A DNA stretch of 14,509 bases from Alphaproteobacteria bacterium (GTDB lineage: Bacteria > Pseudomonadota > Alphaproteobacteria > UBA6184). This document shows, piece after piece, positions 6,623-13,176 of this stretch (the first letter of the stretch is position 1; every line of letters starts with the position of its first letter). The stretch is taken from the NCBI GenBank assembly GCA_030433125.1, contig JAUIKZ010000025.1, positions 1 to 14,509 on the forward strand. Direction: 5' to 3'. A program made the position numbers and the translations under genes. The notes beneath the pieces are model-generated. The model ran no database searches. It had not been told where the DNA came from and saw only the letters and a list, made by a program, of their open reading frames with translations.

Positions 6623-7336
6623 TTAGTCGCGGCGGGTGCCCATTAAACGAAGCAACGCCATGAAGATGTTAAGAAAATCCAAGTACAAGCTTAACGCGCC
6701 ATAAATAGCCAGCTTGTGAGATGCCTCATGGGCCATATTTTCGTTGTACATGTTTTTAAGCATTTGGTTGTCATAGGCGGCTAGGCCTGTAAACACGATG
6801 ACACTTCCATAAGATATAAGCGTCATCATTTGAGAGCTATGCATAAACATGCTAACAATAGAGGCAATAAACAACCCCCACACAGCCATAAATAAGTAGG
6901 CGCCCCAGCTGGCCAAGCTTTTTTTAGTGGTATAACCATAAAGGCTAGCGCCGCCAAAAACAGCTGCAGAAATGAGGAACACCTGAAAAATGCTGTTTTG
7001 CTTATACAATACAAATATATAGCTAATGCTTAACCCCATTGTGCCTGCAAAGGCCCAAAACAATGCTTTAGCCGCGCTCGGGCTCATTTTGTGAAGTTTA
7101 GCACCGAACATGAATGCCATTACAAGAGGTGCAAACATAACCACATACATTAACGGAGTACCATATATGTTTTTTAGTAATGCTGGGCTTGAAGCTGTTA
7201 AATAAGCCACAAGACCTGTAAACAATAGGCCGGCCGCCATGTAGTTATAAACAGTCGTCATAAAATTGCGCAGACCAGTAAGGTAGGTATTTTCACCCGC
7301 ACGGTCCATAATTGTGTTACGATAGTTATCGTTCAT
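6623..7336 (-). CDS. Bax inhibitor-1 (YbhL/YccA-type) family membrane protein
   Basis: This 237-residue inner-membrane protein has about seven hydrophobic segments and belongs to the BI-1/TMBIM family. Some bacterial members act as pH-sensitive calcium leak channels, and others modulate membrane proteolysis. Diagnostic segments are TGLAAYDNQMLK and LSLYLDFLNIFMALLRLMG near the C-terminus; their two aspartates fit the di-aspartate sensor pair known in the family. The ATG at 7336 is chosen because GGAGAG lies 4 bases upstream. The frame stays open to a TTG at 7387, but that codon lies in the -35 region of a candidate promoter. The gene ends before a bidirectional terminator. The exact substrate is unknown. 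Confidence 0.92.
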   Translation of the reverse strand: MNDNYRNTIMDRAGENTYLTGLRNFMTTVYNYMAAGLLFTGLVAYLTASSPALLKNIYGTPLMYVVMFAPLVMAFMFGAKLHKMSPSAAKALFWAFAGTMGLSISYIFVLYKQNSIFQVFLISAAVFGGASLYGYTTKKSLASWGAYLFMAVWGLFIASIVSMFMHSSQMMTLISYGSVIVFTGLAAYDNQMLKNMYNENMAHEASHKLAIYGALSLYLDFLNIFMALLRLMGTRRD

Positions 7337-7357
7337 AGTTCTCTCCAAAGTTATTAC

Positions 7358-7387
7358 ATAATACCGTTTTGAAACTAGCTTTAGCAA
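7358..7387 (-). promoter_or_regulatory. Candidate promoter of the Bax-inhibitor-family gene
   Basis: On the minus strand TTGCTA (7387-7382) and TATTAT (7363-7358) are separated by 18 bases, 21 bases before the chosen ATG. Both hexamers match 4-5 of 6 consensus positions. The upstream SIMPL gene is on the same strand, so read-through is also possible; a weak hairpin (GGCG-TTT-CGCC, 7413-7423) lies in between. Confidence 0.5.
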
Positions 7388-7476
7388 GAAAAAGTTTATA
7401 AATGGCTACCAAGGCGTTTCGCCATCCAAGCACATTCCTCTAAAATGGTCTTCCCTTCTTGATGAAGATTAGGCCG

Positions 7477-8181
7477 TTAATCAATTTCATAGTCATAGTT
7501 ACACACAACACGCAACTTTAAAAATGGCGTGGTTTTTGCACTTCTGTAACTTTCCTCATCATCACGTGTTGTAATCTCAAAAACGCCCTGTTCAGCTTTT
7601 TTCAAGGCCCCCACTTTATGCTTGGTGTGCTGCACCAAACTTAGCGCTGTTTGATAACCATTTTCTGTGGCTTCTTTGATCATACCCTGTTTATGGTCGT
7701 TTAGTTTTGAGAGAAAGTAACGCGGGTTCGCCGCTATTTTGGACACCCCTTTTGTGTTTTGCAAAACACTTCGCATGTTCTGGTTATATACCTTCATGAC
7801 GTCAGGTGTTTCAACCCGCACAACGCCTATAAACTCAAAATGCGGTCCCTCTGCCCGAGCTGGGTAATCTCTGAATCCACGAATTCCAGATATCTCCTTA
7901 AGGGATATTTCAGCGGCATCATAGCCGTTTTCTAAGAGTTTTTGTTTGATGAGCTCTTTCTTTTCCTCACCTTTTCTTAAGAGTTTGATCTTATCGTTCC
8001 CCTCTAGAGAGAACTCAACTACCAATCGCGCTTTATCTGCTAATACATTTTTTTCACTTAGCCCCTTCACAGATATGGTGCGGTGCGCCTGCTTGTAATT
8101 AATAAGCTGACTGACTGCCATATAACTGGCAATCACGATTCCCGCAGCTATAAAAGCGCCTGCAAAAAAATTTCGAAACAT
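7477..8181 (-). CDS. SIMPL-domain (DUF541) membrane-anchored protein
   Basis: This 234-residue protein has a short basic start and one hydrophobic segment (about 5-27, FFAGAFIAAGIVIASYMAV). That segment should act as an uncleaved anchor and place the rest in the periplasm. RTISVKGLSEKNVLADKARL (34-53) is the typical opening of the SIMPL domain, and the following alternating beta and alpha pattern with IPLxEI-like segments fits DUF541. Members are periplasmic or surface proteins with unclear roles, some linked to oxidative stress resistance. Length is normal for the anchored form. The ATG has a strong AGGAGAGG ribosome-binding site just upstream. The next gene on this strand, the Bax-inhibitor family gene, begins 140 bases downstream. 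Confidence 0.88.
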   Translation of the reverse strand: MFRNFFAGAFIAAGIVIASYMAVSQLINYKQAHRTISVKGLSEKNVLADKARLVVEFSLEGNDKIKLLRKGEEKKELIKQKLLENGYDAAEISLKEISGIRGFRDYPARAEGPHFEFIGVVRVETPDVMKVYNQNMRSVLQNTKGVSKIAANPRYFLSKLNDHKQGMIKEATENGYQTALSLVQHTKHKVGALKKAEQGVFEITTRDDEESYRSAKTTPFLKLRVVCNYDYEID

Positions 8182-8208
8182 ACCCTCTCCTATTTATGCT
8201 TTAAAATA

Positions 8209-8236
8209 GTTATAGTAACCACGATAACAAAAACAA
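8209..8236 (-). promoter_or_regulatory. Candidate promoter of the SIMPL gene
   Basis: On the minus strand TTGTTT (8236-8231) and TATAAC (8214-8209) are spaced by 16 bases, about 27 bases before the ATG. Both match 4-5 of 6 consensus positions, in an AT-rich stretch. Confidence 0.5.
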
Positions 8237-8250
8237 CTTAACGTATGCTT

Positions 8251-8311
8251 AAAAATGACTTACGAGCCCCCCCACCAAACAAAACATGCTTGAGCAGCCC
8301 CGCAAGTAAGT
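8251..8311 (-). terminator. Possible terminator after the STAND gene
   Basis: On the minus strand ACTTAC (8311-8306) pairs with GTAAGT (8263-8258), with further G-C-rich segments inside that can pair (GGGGC with CCCC-type partners are not perfect). TTTTT follows at 8255-8251 after a 2-base gap. The loop is long, near 42 bases, so this is a weak candidate. It sits 24 bases after the STAND gene stop. Confidence 0.3.
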
Positions 8312-8334
8312 TTGATTAGTATATGTCAGTGGGC

Positions 8335-11300
8335 TCACCGGTTGGTTTCCTCGAGGGCTTTCTGGATGCGCTCAATGTGGGCCGACTCCGCTGGAAAATG
8401 TTTCTGAGCTATACTCAGCGCTTTCTTCAACTGTCGGGTAGCTTTCCACCTATACCACCACCCTCGCCATGTTTTCCCCTGTTGTGTAGCTTCAGCAGCT
8501 AAAACACCATATAATTTGGCGTAGGTTTCGTGCACCCAATGTAAATCAGGGTGATTATTATGGGCTTTAAGGATCCTATCAGCCATTTCAATATGCTTAA
8601 ACGTTTGCGCAAAATCCCTTTGTTGTAATAGATTTGACGCTAAGATTAATAAAGGCTCTGTAAGCCTCAAATGCTGAGCCCCAAAATGATTTGTATAATT
8701 GGTAAGAGCCTGATTGGCGAAGACATTTCCCTCCTTAAAATGGCCTGCAGACGTTTCTACACGTGCAAGCAAACCTGACACTTTACCAATTTTAGGGTGC
8801 CTAGCAGGTAGAACACTTGAGTAATGTTTTAAAGCAGCTTGTAACAATGGTTTCGCTTGTTCCGCCCGATTCGTATCAATATACAGTTCAGATAAAGCTA
8901 CTTGTGCCCAGTGGGTACGAAAACGATCGGGGCCGTATATTTTTTTGTGAAGCTCTACGGCCTCTACCAAAACTTTTTCTGCCCCTATATTATTGCCAAG
9001 TTTTCTATATATTTTACCTTGTTGAACTGAAGCGAAACACTTGTTAGTTCCATTGTCTCCATGACTAGCTTGATAAATTTTCACTGCCTTTGTTAATAAT
9101 TCTTGTGCTAAAGCATAGTCACCACTACCGCGATATATGGAAGACAACCAAAGAGAAGACCAGCTGACGCTAGCATGTTGGCCTAAACCAGCATTTTCAA
9201 AAGCTTTGATTTTCTCATGAAGCAAGCTTTTTGATTCTTCATGTTTTCCTAGCTCTTTATACAATGTACCCATCAGGGCGTTCCCATATGCTTCACATAG
9301 CGGAGTATTGATCTGTTGATAATAAGCGATGCAATTCTTAGAAGAAATCAGACAGTTTTTGTAATCGCCTTTGTCTCTATATATTTTACTTAAAGTAGCT
9401 TCTGCGTGCCCAATAATAGCAGGGTTATAATGCTCTTTAGTGCTAGCAAATGACACAATGTAACTTAGGTGCTTTATTGATTCATTAAAATCGCCTAACT
9501 CCATGTGTATCTTCCCTAAAAACAGCAACGACCAACACAATTCATCTTGTAAATCCAATGAGGTATAAATATCTACACTTTTTAAAACGTGATATTTTGC
9601 TTGTGCTAAGTCACCTGATTTTCTGTGCAAATCCCCTATCATTGAAAAAGCCTTAGCTAGAAGCTTCTTCGTGAAACTAGCTGGATTATGATCATCTTTT
9701 TCAAAGAGCTTTACTGACTTTAAATAATGATTCATCGCAGCTTCACCTTTTTCCAAATGATGGTTCATCATTCCAATCAATAAGTGCCCCTCTCCTGACA
9801 AAGCAGTTTCTTTCGTGTTCTCATAAAATGACGTTGTATGAACTAACGCATTATGAATTTTTCTAAAATTATTCCCATCTATTGTTTTATAGATATAGTC
9901 GTTTAGCTGTTTCCGAATAGTTTCGTTATGCGCTTCCACGATGGAGGCTGTTTTTAGCTGGTACCGCAATAAATCCCGCCACACATCTTGTATACTCCGA
10001 TGCACAGAAAAAACCCTTTCGCCACTTATATCGCTTACCTGGGTTACCAATGAGTAATCCTTTAATATGTCAAGAAACATGATAATTTTCTCGTTACCAG
10101 CATCGGGAAATAACAACTTTACAGGAATTGATTGTGAATTCACCATACTAGAAAGAAGTAATGGCTCGAAAAGATCAGGATGGTTTTTAAGGACATTTCT
10201 TATCGAAAGTGAGACTACATTATATCTTGTACTACCATACCGACTTGTCTGATCGAGAAAGCGCCTATGCTCCCTATCAAACTCTTCACGCTGTTTGTGC
10301 AATTGCTCTAGGTAGTCCGAGTAGCTCAGCTGGTGACTTTTAATGTAATAACTCGCCACCGACACATCCAACGGAAACGGTGGAATCTCCTTCAAAAACA
10401 TCTCCGCCTCTTCACGCTGCTGCGCCGTCAACTGACCCGGCTCACTCCGAAACACAATGCGGCTCAACAACTCTAAGCACTCCTTCTCCGTTAGCTTATC
10501 CAGCGCCAACACATTCTCCGGCCGTATGTAATCCGTGTTCTTCAGGTGGCTGTTCCGCGTTGTAATCAGCACCTTCCCATCACCCCATATCTGCTTGTCT
10601 TGCGGCAGCACCACCTTCAAATCCGCCAAGGAGGTCACGTTATCAAAAATCAATACCCACCCTGGGTTCACCCGCAACTGCGCCTGGATAAAGGTTAGCC
10701 GTTGCTTCTCACGCTCAGCCGCATCTCGAATCTGCTCAATAAATCCAATCTCTTCTTTCTGCTCCGGACGCCGCGCTAAGGCATACGCCAAACCCTGCAG
10801 CGAGTTGCTCATAGCGCTTTTCGTTTCCGCATTTATCTCCCACACCACCGCTCGGGGGTGGTTCGTTTGCCACTCACGGCCCCACAGCCGGGCTAACGTG
10901 GTTTTCCCCACGCCGCCCATGCCAACCACGCCCGTCAACGCCACCGTCGGCATCTTCTTATCTTTCGCCAAAGTCGCCTCCAGCTGCTTCATAAGCTCAG
11001 GCCGCTTCAACAGCACACTCTCATCCGGCATCTTCAATTCACTCCGCGCCACCATCAGGAGCGCCTGCCTTTCTTGAGGCGGGTTGAGGTAAATGTAGCC
11101 GCCCGTAAAAAACAACAGCAACAGCAGCACCGTACCGCCTCCGTACACAAACTGTCGCCAACGCTGCTTTTGCGTAGACACCGGAGGCGCCACCCTCTCC
11201 AATGAGTCCGCATCCAGCGTCGGCAAATCACTCGGGCGATGCCCTTTTGCGATATTCTCTAAATTCTTTTCCGCTTGCGCCAGTAACGCCTCGGCGTTTG

Positions 11301-12021
11301 AGGTGGTAACATAAAACCCCAACAGCTCCCACAGCACATGGTACGGCAACGCTTCTTGCATAGATGTATCAATGGGGATAACCTGTCGGCTCTGCGCCTC
11401 TAGCTTGGTAGGGTCTTTCCGGTTGTCTTGGGGCGACACCCCTAAGCACAAAACGTTTTCTCTCTTCACCACCTTCTTTAAATAAGCAAGAACCTGAGGC
11501 CCCCACTCGTCTTGCAAGTTAGAGACATACACCACCTTCCCCTCATAAGGCCGTTTAGGGTTCCAGCTCTCCAAGTCTTCACTACAGATCCAATTCACCG
11601 GCCACTTCGCCCGCTCTAACGCCTGCACAAAGGCTTTCACCCCTTTAAGTTCTGCTTCTTTGTCATAAATAAATGTAAATGGAACAGGCAGCCCTTCCAC
11701 CTTCAATAGCTGCGGCAAAAAACCACGAAACTCATGAGCCACCCAAAGGTTGTGAAAATGCTTATTCACCTCCGCCAGTTCGGGCGAGGCCTCTACAAAG
11801 TCACGCACATGCTCCCACGCCGACATATTCAGCTTCTGCAGAATGTTGCGCATATGCGTCTCCGCCGCACGCACCCCTATATCTAAAAGGGTGGCCATCG
11901 TCTTGCGCGGCGCCCGGTTATTCACTACACACGCCAACACATCCATCTCCCGTGGCGTAAACCGTATCCGCCGTATCGTCCGCAACCCTGCTACCGCCGG
12001 ATAACTTCTAGTCTCTGTCAT
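8335..12021 (-). CDS. STAND protein: LuxR-type HTH, alpha/beta segment, membrane segment, NB-ARC ATPase, TPR array
   Basis: This protein has 1228 residues. Residues 19-78 look like a LuxR/GerE DNA-binding domain (FTPREMDVLACVVNN, then AAETHMRNILQKLNM). Residues 110-240 form an unassigned alpha/beta segment. Residues 291-312 are hydrophobic (FVYGGGTVLLLLLFFTGGYI), preceded by basic KQRWRQ. The NB-ARC ATPase shows Walker A GMGGVGKT (367-374), Walker B GWVLIFDN (454-461), GKVLITTRN (482-490), PPFPLDVSVA (547-556) and an MHD-like FSVHRSIQDVWR (671-682). From about 789 to 1150 there are roughly nine TPRs of the kinesin-light-chain spacing, for example SVQQGKIYRKLG and WAQVALSELY. STAND proteins are sensor switches in which the TPRs bind a ligand and ATP drives assembly. 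MalT has the reverse order, with HTH last. The ligand, target genes and role (regulation or defence) are unknown. The ATG at 12021 has only a weak AAGG upstream. GC content drops sharply 3' of about 10255. Confidence 0.85.
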   Translation of the reverse strand: MTETRSYPAVAGLRTIRRIRFTPREMDVLACVVNNRAPRKTMATLLDIGVRAAETHMRNILQKLNMSAWEHVRDFVEASPELAEVNKHFHNLWVAHEFRGFLPQLLKVEGLPVPFTFIYDKEAELKGVKAFVQALERAKWPVNWICSEDLESWNPKRPYEGKVVYVSNLQDEWGPQVLAYLKKVVKRENVLCLGVSPQDNRKDPTKLEAQSRQVIPIDTSMQEALPYHVLWELLGFYVTTSNAEALLAQAEKNLENIAKGHRPSDLPTLDADSLERVAPPVSTQKQRWRQFVYGGGTVLLLLLFFTGGYIYLNPPQERQALLMVARSELKMPDESVLLKRPELMKQLEATLAKDKKMPTVALTGVVGMGGVGKTTLARLWGREWQTNHPRAVVWEINAETKSAMSNSLQGLAYALARRPEQKEEIGFIEQIRDAAEREKQRLTFIQAQLRVNPGWVLIFDNVTSLADLKVVLPQDKQIWGDGKVLITTRNSHLKNTDYIRPENVLALDKLTEKECLELLSRIVFRSEPGQLTAQQREEAEMFLKEIPPFPLDVSVASYYIKSHQLSYSDYLEQLHKQREEFDREHRRFLDQTSRYGSTRYNVVSLSIRNVLKNHPDLFEPLLLSSMVNSQSIPVKLLFPDAGNEKIIMFLDILKDYSLVTQVSDISGERVFSVHRSIQDVWRDLLRYQLKTASIVEAHNETIRKQLNDYIYKTIDGNNFRKIHNALVHTTSFYENTKETALSGEGHLLIGMMNHHLEKGEAAMNHYLKSVKLFEKDDHNPASFTKKLLAKAFSMIGDLHRKSGDLAQAKYHVLKSVDIYTSLDLQDELCWSLLFLGKIHMELGDFNESIKHLSYIVSFASTKEHYNPAIIGHAEATLSKIYRDKGDYKNCLISSKNCIAYYQQINTPLCEAYGNALMGTLYKELGKHEESKSLLHEKIKAFENAGLGQHASVSWSSLWLSSIYRGSGDYALAQELLTKAVKIYQASHGDNGTNKCFASVQQGKIYRKLGNNIGAEKVLVEAVELHKKIYGPDRFRTHWAQVALSELYIDTNRAEQAKPLLQAALKHYSSVLPARHPKIGKVSGLLARVETSAGHFKEGNVFANQALTNYTNHFGAQHLRLTEPLLILASNLLQQRDFAQTFKHIEMADRILKAHNNHPDLHWVHETYAKLYGVLAAEATQQGKTWRGWWYRWKATRQLKKALSIAQKHFPAESAHIERIQKALEETNR

Positions 12022-12077
12022 GATTTTAGCCCTTTACACACTTTTGATAATAATAAATAACCATACTTTTTGGCTAT

Positions 12078-12107
12078 TTTATACTCTTTTTTTACATAAA
12101 AACCGCA
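12078..12107 (-). promoter_or_regulatory. Weak candidate promoter upstream of the STAND gene
   Basis: The 205 bases between the STAND gene and the CYTH-like gene are AT-rich and hold no convincing gene. On the minus strand TATAAA (12083-12078) is a fair -10; at 18 bases upstream the hexamer TGCGGT (12107-12102) is a poor -35. The leader would be about 50 bases. No clear terminator for the CYTH-like gene is seen, so the two genes may also share a transcript. Confidence 0.25.
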
Positions 12108-12226
12108 CGTTTTCCTTTTAAAACTCACCACATAACGACCCCAAACCTTTACAATTAAGCGTAGAAAAGGCAAATAATAAAAAATGATTTGAAAACAAGT
12201 GCCATTCATTGGAGGCTCATAATATA

Positions 12227-12898
12227 TTATGTGAACAATTTAACCATATAATTTGCGGTGCATGCAGAGTCTTCACCAAGCTTTAACAAAACCCTAATTT
12301 CTTTGGAGCGTTCAGCTATCTCTTCCAATGTCACCTCTTCAGACGGAAAACTAAATTTAATAAACGTGCCAAGTTGGGGAACCGTATCCAGATGGATATA
12401 CATGCCTTGATAGTAGTATAGTTTATAATGTTGCGTATAATGAACTAAAGGCTCTAAGCCCTGCGCTTGAAAAACTTGTAAAAGCTTATAACCGTCTTCT
12501 ACTTCAATTTCTGAAAACCTTTGCTTTGCTTTTGATAAAGCTGCACACATATTCCTGGCTTCCCCTGTTAAAAGCACATCCTTTTTTTCAGAGATGATAA
12601 CCGCCAATAGCTCATGAAAAAAAGACAGGTTGTAACATGACTCTAACCCCTCATCAATTGACCAACGTAAAAAGTAATTTTGCAACCGACCAGAGGCGAT
12701 AGGCGCACAAAGCTTTTTAAGAAGCCACTGCATTAAGGAAATTTCAGATGCCCTTACTTCATAAGCAAGCGCACTAGGTACTAACAAATCTGCATAGCAG
12801 AGGCCCGGACCACACAACCGCGCATCACTCGATGATTTGCATTGTTCACTTATGCGTTTTTCATCTAACTTCATGTCGGCACCTAAATCTATTAACAT
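12227..12898 (-). CDS. CYTH-domain-like protein with degenerate active site
   Basis: This protein has 223 residues. Its C-terminal half follows the order expected of CYTH proteins (CyaB/thiamine-triphosphatase superfamily, which bind triphosphates in a beta-barrel tunnel). It has RFSEIEVEDGYKLL (127-140), then QAQGLEPLVHYTQHYKLYYY (144-163), and MYIHLDTVPQLGTFIKFSF (166-184), which fits the usual i-x-LD-x-V-x-x-LG-x-F-x-E-x-E strand. LQNYF (72-76) fits the Q-D-x-Y-F position. The ExExK motif appears only as YEVRA (46-50). The usual K-x-R and terminal E-x-E are replaced (YTQHYK, IKFSF). I infer a non-catalytic or altered-substrate member. ATG 12898 is chosen because AAGG lies 8 bases upstream; GTG 12907 directly abuts that site. 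The gene lies upstream of, and on the same strand as, the STAND gene. Confidence 0.55.
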   Translation of the reverse strand: MLIDLGADMKLDEKRISEQCKSSSDARLCGPGLCYADLLVPSALAYEVRASEISLMQWLLKKLCAPIASGRLQNYFLRWSIDEGLESCYNLSFFHELLAVIISEKKDVLLTGEARNMCAALSKAKQRFSEIEVEDGYKLLQVFQAQGLEPLVHYTQHYKLYYYQGMYIHLDTVPQLGTFIKFSFPSEEVTLEEIAERSKEIRVLLKLGEDSACTANYMVKLFT

Positions 12899-12958
12899 TT
12901 CATTCACCTTTCTTAAGGCTAAACTTAAGCGGTAAGGAACATAATGAACATCCTTTAA

Positions 12959-12989
12959 AAACTTCTACGTAATAATTACGCAGAAGTTT
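12959..12989. repeat. Long palindrome/hairpin upstream of the CYTH-like gene
   Basis: AAACTTCT-A-CGTAA (12959-12972) pairs with TTACG-C-AGAAGTTT (12976-12989) around a 3-base loop TAA. That is 13 pairs with a single A-C mismatch. On the minus strand it is followed by TTTTT only through two A-side bases of its own arm and lies 61 bases before the CYTH-like ATG, so it could be a leader hairpin or an operator. No gene upstream on that strand needs a terminator here. Confidence 0.6.
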
Positions 12990-13010
12990 GAAAACTAATA
13001 TAACTGCGGA

Positions 13011-13042
13011 TTTACCGGGTAAAAACATCTGCACAAGATGTT
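13011..13042. repeat. Two adjoining palindromes
   Basis: TTTACC-G-GGTAAA (13011-13023) is a perfect 6-base-arm palindrome. Directly next to it AACATCT (13024-13030) and AGATGTT (13036-13042) form perfect 7-base arms with a 5-base spacer GCACA. They lie between the divergent CYTH-like gene and pepA and look like binding sites for dimeric regulators, but no regulator is identified. Confidence 0.5.
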
Positions 13043-13176
13043 GGTCCTGAAAACTATCCCGAAGCACAAGTACAAATGCAAAGGTCGTTCTTAAATAATA
13101 GTTTGCTCTAGACCTGAGGGCAGCCCCTATGACATATTAAGTTGAAAACAACGTTGATAAAAACAAAGAGGAAGAT

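Noticed and set aside
7402..7425. ATGGC/GCCAT and GGCG/CGCC hairpins after the SIMPL gene as a terminator
   Set aside because: Stems are only 4-5 pairs and mutually exclusive, and the nearest T-run on the minus strand is well separated.
10535..11077. Plus-strand 180-codon frame opposite the NB-ARC region
   Set aside because: It lies antisense to the Walker motifs, is rich in Ser/Cys/Pro and matches nothing recognised.
12018..12209. Minus-strand 63-codon frame just upstream of the STAND gene
   Set aside because: It overlaps the STAND start, is AT-rich and lysine/tyrosine-heavy by composition, has no ribosome-binding site worth noting and resembles no family. It is more likely leader DNA.
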